DNA from: an uncultured Mailhella sp.
GTDB taxonomy: Bacteria; Desulfobacterota; Desulfovibrionia; Desulfovibrionales; Desulfovibrionaceae
Direction of reading: 5' to 3'
Assembly: GCA_910579055.1 (NCBI GenBank)
Contig: CAJTSU010000056.1
Coordinates: 1-20,147 of the forward strand
Length of the DNA: 20,147 bases
The notes under the pieces: model-generated
Databases searched by the model: none
Told to the model about the DNA's origin: nothing
Seen by the model: only the letters and a program-made list of their open reading frames with translations
Shown here: positions 16,376-20,147 of the stretch, in pieces
How positions within the stretch are numbered: the first letter of the stretch is position 1
Layout of the letters: each line of letters begins with the position of its first letter
Program-made: the position numbers and the translations under genes

Positions 16376-17168
16376 AGGCCTCATTCCGCCCCTGTTTACG
16401 TGCGGCGTTGGCTTCATGTTCCGCACGGCGTACGGCGCGCAGGGCGGCACGCCGTTCCTCGCGCTGCTTTTTCCACGCTTCGGCCTCCGCCTTGCTCAGG
16501 ATGCAGCCACACCATTTCTGGCGATAGAGGCCCAATTCTTTAGAAGAATCAATGCCGTCCTGCCAGTATTCCCGAAAATCCCGGTACAGGAACGGCACGC
16601 TGAAAAGCCTCGCCGCACGCTCGGCCTCCGCGACAATGCGCTCATGGTGCTGATAGCGGGAGTACAGCAGGCTGGAGGTAAACGCGGCGAATCCCCGCAC
16701 TTTTGCCTGCCGGGCGCTTGCCTCCATGCGAACACGGTAACACCACGCGCAGCGCACACCTTCCCGGAGAAAATCCGGTGTTCCTCTTTCCTCTTGTTCC
16801 GAATCGGCTCTTTCTCCGGCCTGCACAGGAAACAGGCGTGCCTTCTCTTCTCCGCCGTCATTTTCATACCCGGACAAACAGCGCGGAACCTCGGCGTTGA
16901 GCGCCGTGACCCAGGCGGCGGGATCCACCGCCAACGCGCCCGACAGGAAAGCTTGCGGCTCGAACCACACCGGCAAATCCAGCATTTCCCCTACCTGGCA
17001 CATGGCGGCGCGACGCTTTTCGTATTCATCCGCCGGGTGAATATTGGGATTGAAAAAATAGGCCGTCACGTCCAGCCCTTCCCCGCGCAGATGCCGGATC
17101 GGCATGAGCGAACAGGGGCCGCAGCAGGCGTGCAGCAAAATCCGGGAACCCGGCGGCAACAAATCCAT
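16374..17168 (-). CDS. queH: epoxyqueuosine reductase QueH
   Basis: The 264-residue protein reduces epoxyqueuosine to queuosine in tRNA, the last step of the queuosine pathway, and is the non-orthologous alternative to QueG. Family Cys motifs are all present: LLHACCGPCS (C15, C16, C19), CAWC with YRVRM, and WCGCILSK near the C-terminus. FFNPNIHPADEYEKRR is also characteristic. Between the LNAEVPRCLSG segment and the CAWC motif there is an extra acidic stretch of roughly 40 residues, absent from the shorter family members I know. The C-terminus is Arg/Ala-rich and helical. The ATG at 17168 begins MDLLPPGSRILLHACC and follows a modest GGTGAG. Confidence 0.93.
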   Translation of the reverse strand: MDLLPPGSRILLHACCGPCSLMPIRHLRGEGLDVTAYFFNPNIHPADEYEKRRAAMCQVGEMLDLPVWFEPQAFLSGALAVDPAAWVTALNAEVPRCLSGYENDGGEEKARLFPVQAGERADSEQEERGTPDFLREGVRCAWCYRVRMEASARQAKVRGFAAFTSSLLYSRYQHHERIVAEAERAARLFSVPFLYRDFREYWQDGIDSSKELGLYRQKWCGCILSKAEAEAWKKQREERRAALRAVRRAEHEANAARKQGRNEA

Positions 17169-17270
17169 ATATTCTCACCCAGCGATGCCTAAAAAAAGTT
17201 TGGCTCTCGTATAGCACTATGTTGATAACACTGTGCGTGACGTGTATTTTTACTACGTCGCTTGCGCCTT

Positions 17271-17348
17271 CGTGAAGCTGCGCTTCACGCGGCTCCGCGT
17301 GACATTGCTTCCGCGACATCCTGATAAGGCTCGATCGGCGTTGCCGAT
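17271..17348. repeat. cluster of short tight hairpins in the intergenic region
   Basis: The 247-bp gap 17169-17415 contains no gene I can support. It holds CGTGAAGC-TGC-GCTTCACG (17271-17289), then CACGCGG-CT-CCGCGTG (17286-17301), which shares four bases with the first, and ATCGGC-GTT-GCCGAT (17334-17348). Such compact GC-rich stems resemble dispersed intergenic repeats or attenuator-like structures. They lie between the GGDEF-TPR gene end and queH, with both genes on the - strand. Confidence 0.6.
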
Positions 17349-17415
17349 ACTCGCTCTCACTTGCGCTTTGTGCGGAAAAAGCCGCGCTCGCATCCTGCAC
17401 ACTCCTCTCCCAAAA

Positions 17416-20058
17416 CTATACGCCCGAGGCCCGGACGCGCGCCTGCTGAGCCTCGCGCTCCCGGCCCTGCGCTTCCAGCGCTCGCGCCAGTTCCAGCCAC
17501 GCCGCACGGCGCTCAGGCCGCAAGGCCACACTCTGCCGGGCCAGGGTTTCGGCCAGCTCCGCGTCTTCCCCGCCATCAAGATACATTTTCGCCATGAGGT
17601 GCAGACTAAGCGCGTCCTGCGGATTCCGCAACAGCGCCTGATGCAAACACTCGCGGGCCTTGTCCGGCCTGTGTGCCTTCAATTCAATTCTGGCCATGCA
17701 GCGGTGCGGCAGCGGGCTTGCTTCGTCCGTCTCCTGCGCTCCCCGGAAGAACTCGCGGGCAGTAGCCATGTCCCCTCTGTTTTCCGCCAACTCGCCCAAT
17801 CGAATGCGAGCATAAAAATGGGATGGATTCAGCTTCAGACAGGTCTGAAAACGACTCTCCGCTTCTTCGATGTCTCCGACGGCAACGCATACCGTGCCGA
17901 GATTGTAATGCGCGGCCGGGTCATCCGGCCTGCGGAGCACGGCCTGCTCAAACGCGCGCATAGCCTCACCCTTCCGTCCCAGGCCGGACAGGCACACCCC
18001 CAGCGAGTTCCAGGCCAGGGTATTGTCCTCATCGGCCAATAACGCCAAACGATACTCCTCCAACGCGCCGAACATGTCGCCCTGACTGTATTTTTTGTCC
18101 GCGCTGATATTCAACGCCACACTGTCGAAAACCCCGACATGCGGAGCAGGCAACAGCAACGCATACTCCAGAGCCTTACGGCAGCATTCCAGCGCGTCCG
18201 CAGCCCGAAAATTGAGAAAAGGCAGGCAACAAATCCCTATGGCCAATTCCACGCCCAACTCCTCGCGCAGACGGGCGGCCAGATCATCATAGATCTTCCA
18301 GGCCGCCGAAGCGATCAGACCGGGATGAAACGCCAGAAGACTGTTCAGGCTGTATCGCCCCATGAGCATATCCCGCCCGACGGGCCGAAACTCTTCCCCG
18401 TCTTCGCGCTGTTCCGCCAGCAGGCGGCGTACAGTGCGTGCGGCAAGAGCCATGGTATGCTCCGCATCAAGCCGACGCCCCGAAGCATCCACCGGGGCCT
18501 GATCAAAACGGGCCATTACCAGCGCAAAGACGGAATGCTCTTCCGCCGCCTGTGCCATACGGGCCAAAAAATCCCCATGCCGATAAAGCCCGGTCAGCGC
18601 GTCGGGACGTGCGGAAGCGTCTCTATCCCCCTCTCCAAGGGAATGGCCGCCGCTGAAATCCGCATTGTATTCCTCAGGGAGCAGAGAAAGCCGGTCACCC
18701 GGTTCCAGCGGCCAGGTAGGATCGCCCTGGAGCAGAATATCAGCGAGGGAAAAGTCCTCGCGCACATCCACCAGCACGATTTCCCCCTTGAACAGGGGCT
18801 CAAGCTGTTCCCCCTCTTGGGGAACCGTACCCTGCTGCACGGGATAATCCAGCGACCACACGGAAAAGCGCCGGCCCTCCCGTGCGCCGACATCCCGCCC
18901 CAGCGTCACACGCACCCGAGAAAGAGGAAGGATCTGATCCACAAGCCCGCCGCGCGAAAGAATCATGCCGTAACCCAGAACTTTACCATCGCCGGAAAGC
19001 TGCCCCACTCCGCCCTGGGTCAGGCCGGACACTTCCCCGGCCCGCGCTCTGTGCGCGGCCAAGCGCGCCTTGTCCAGGAGCAGACCAGCCTCCTCCTCCG
19101 GGTCACGGGAGGTCTTGCCTCCCTCCCAATCCTGCGGAAACAGGGCATATCCCGCAAACACAGTGGCGGATATTTCCACGCCGGTCAGCGTGTTGCGTTC
19201 CCGTACAGTCTCCATGCACCGCGTCCACTCCCGCGCATGGGCTTCAGCACTCTGCGCAGATGCCCCCGGCAACAGCACCGCAAATTCAGCATCCCCACTG
19301 CGTCCCGCCATTGCCTCTTCAGGCAGGGCCGAGCGCAACGCTTCCCCCATGCGGGACAACAGTCGTTCTGCAAAGGCATGACCGCATGTCCTCTGGATGC
19401 GACGCAGGCTCGCTACACGAAGAACCACAAGCCCAAGCGAGGCATACCAAGGCTGTTCCGGCTCAGTTCCGGCTTCCCGCACTGCCGCCACCCTCCCGGA
19501 CGAGTTTCCGGCGCTTTTGCCGGGCATATCGCCAAATGCGCCTCCCACAGTGTCACTTGCAACACCATCAGGCACTTCAGAAGTGACTTCAGCGGAAACA
19601 TTATCCGAAGCGTCATCCAAAGCCTGCCCGCGTTCCATTTCAGAAGCAAATGAACGGCGTATTCTGCCAATCCCGCCAGCCACCCGTTCCAGCAGAGTAT
19701 CACGCGAAGCCAGGCCGGTCAGGGCATCACTGCGCGCCCGCTTGCACTGCGCGATATTGTCCAGGCATAATTCCACAATGGCGGAAAAATGCGGCAACAG
19801 ACGCTCTGCCGCTTCCGGGTCAACGCCCCGCAGCAGAAGCACGCCAAGAAAGACACCTTCGCGCCGCAAAGGAAGAAGCAGGCGAGACTCCCCTCCGATC
19901 CAGATGGGAGAGGGCACCTCGTCCGCGCGGGGAAAATAGAGAGCATGCGCTTCAAACGGCAGAATACGGGCCATGTTGTTGCGCAAAAGCTGTTCAAAGG
20001 CCAAAATATCACGCCTTGTCAGCGCGTTCTTTGTCGGGGAGGAAGATACTTGCGTCAT
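17416..20058 (-). CDS. tandem degenerate GGDEF domain protein with C-terminal TPRs
   Basis: The 880-residue protein begins with a GAF-like region (about 1-105). A GGDEF-like domain starts at RSDALTGLASRDTLLERV (109-126); its signature is SGDAEF (254-259) rather than GGDEF, and a Gly/Ala/Ser/acid-rich insert of about 60 residues interrupts it. A beta-rich segment spans about 355-465. A second DALTGLYRHGDFL repeat at 486 leads a domain with GRYSLNSLLAF where GGDEF should be. Residues about 653-870 are six or so TPRs (LAWNSLGVCLSGLGRKGEAM and similar). Both cyclase signatures look inactive, so a receptor or scaffold role in signalling is more likely than c-di-GMP synthesis. No membrane segment or signal peptide is seen. 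The ATG at 20058 lacks a strong Shine-Dalgarno, and I see no clear promoter in the 89 bp upstream. Confidence 0.82.
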   Translation of the reverse strand: MTQVSSSPTKNALTRRDILAFEQLLRNNMARILPFEAHALYFPRADEVPSPIWIGGESRLLLPLRREGVFLGVLLLRGVDPEAAERLLPHFSAIVELCLDNIAQCKRARSDALTGLASRDTLLERVAGGIGRIRRSFASEMERGQALDDASDNVSAEVTSEVPDGVASDTVGGAFGDMPGKSAGNSSGRVAAVREAGTEPEQPWYASLGLVVLRVASLRRIQRTCGHAFAERLLSRMGEALRSALPEEAMAGRSGDAEFAVLLPGASAQSAEAHAREWTRCMETVRERNTLTGVEISATVFAGYALFPQDWEGGKTSRDPEEEAGLLLDKARLAAHRARAGEVSGLTQGGVGQLSGDGKVLGYGMILSRGGLVDQILPLSRVRVTLGRDVGAREGRRFSVWSLDYPVQQGTVPQEGEQLEPLFKGEIVLVDVREDFSLADILLQGDPTWPLEPGDRLSLLPEEYNADFSGGHSLGEGDRDASARPDALTGLYRHGDFLARMAQAAEEHSVFALVMARFDQAPVDASGRRLDAEHTMALAARTVRRLLAEQREDGEEFRPVGRDMLMGRYSLNSLLAFHPGLIASAAWKIYDDLAARLREELGVELAIGICCLPFLNFRAADALECCRKALEYALLLPAPHVGVFDSVALNISADKKYSQGDMFGALEEYRLALLADEDNTLAWNSLGVCLSGLGRKGEAMRAFEQAVLRRPDDPAAHYNLGTVCVAVGDIEEAESRFQTCLKLNPSHFYARIRLGELAENRGDMATAREFFRGAQETDEASPLPHRCMARIELKAHRPDKARECLHQALLRNPQDALSLHLMAKMYLDGGEDAELAETLARQSVALRPERRAAWLELARALEAQGREREAQQARVRASGV

Positions 20059-20147
20059 GCGCGAGATATAACGTCTTTCCCCACTTCTGAAAAGCCGGAA
20101 TCCGACATCGCTCTGTTGTAGAATAGTGTTGAATATAACCTTGACCG

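Noticed and set aside
16314..17192. + strand open frame opposite queH
   Set aside because: QueH motifs on the - strand are unmistakable; the opposite frame has no recognisable content.
18139..19653. Long + strand open frame (504 codons) opposite the GGDEF-TPR gene
   Set aside because: It is rich in Arg, Pro and His without motifs, while the - strand encodes clear TPR and GGDEF-like sequence.

Overview
The window looks like a chromosomal integration site of a mobile element in a GC-rich Gram-negative bacterium, most like Desulfovibrio or a relative. This rests on the style of the QueH and GGDEF-TPR proteins and on codon use, not on a database match. It has three blocks. Positions 1-6835 are a mobilisable-element backbone on the + strand. 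Positions 6944-15961 are a visibly AT-richer anti-phage or restriction cassette, mostly on the - strand. Positions 16202-20058 are ordinary GC-rich chromosomal genes on the - strand, beginning with an initiator tRNA.

Backbone (1-6835). An AlbA_2/Schlafen-type ATP-binding regulator carries six tandem 11-bp repeats inside its coding sequence. It overlaps a gene for an unrecognised protein with a Cys cluster. Next come a small HTH (AlpA/excisionase-like) gene with a 10-bp inverted repeat around its ribosome-binding site, and a winged-helix protein of unknown role. A compact mobilisation module follows: a candidate oriT with a 13-bp inverted repeat and an IncP-like ATCCTG/C nic core, a MobC-like ribbon-helix-helix accessory protein, and an RP4 TraI-like MOBP relaxase. 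No mating-pore genes and no integrase are visible, so the element is probably mobilised by helper machinery, and its integrase is outside the window or lost.

Defence cassette (6944-15961). In transcription order the - strand operon encodes a GHKL (MutL/MORC-like) ATPase, a Z1-domain superfamily II helicase-like ATPase, a DUF4420 PD-(D/E)XK nuclease-like protein and an AIPR-family protein. These are tightly packed, with overlaps of 8 and 4 nt and a 7-nt gap. Beyond them lies a divergent pair: a C5-cytosine methyltransferase on - and a Vsr T:G mismatch endonuclease on +. This gene set corresponds to the predicted MORC/MutL-homologue restriction-modification systems described by comparative genomics. 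The likely logic is that the methylase marks self, Vsr repairs the deamination damage caused by methylation, and the ATPase/helicase/nuclease/AIPR proteins sense and attack unmodified DNA. Its mechanism is the most interesting open question here.

Chromosomal side (16202-20058). The tRNA-fMet (C1:A72 mismatch, CAT anticodon, encoded CCA) has a consensus promoter and a strong intrinsic terminator, and its 3' end faces the element, as expected of a tRNA attachment site. It is followed by queH (queuosine pathway) and a large protein with two degenerate GGDEF-like domains and C-terminal TPRs.
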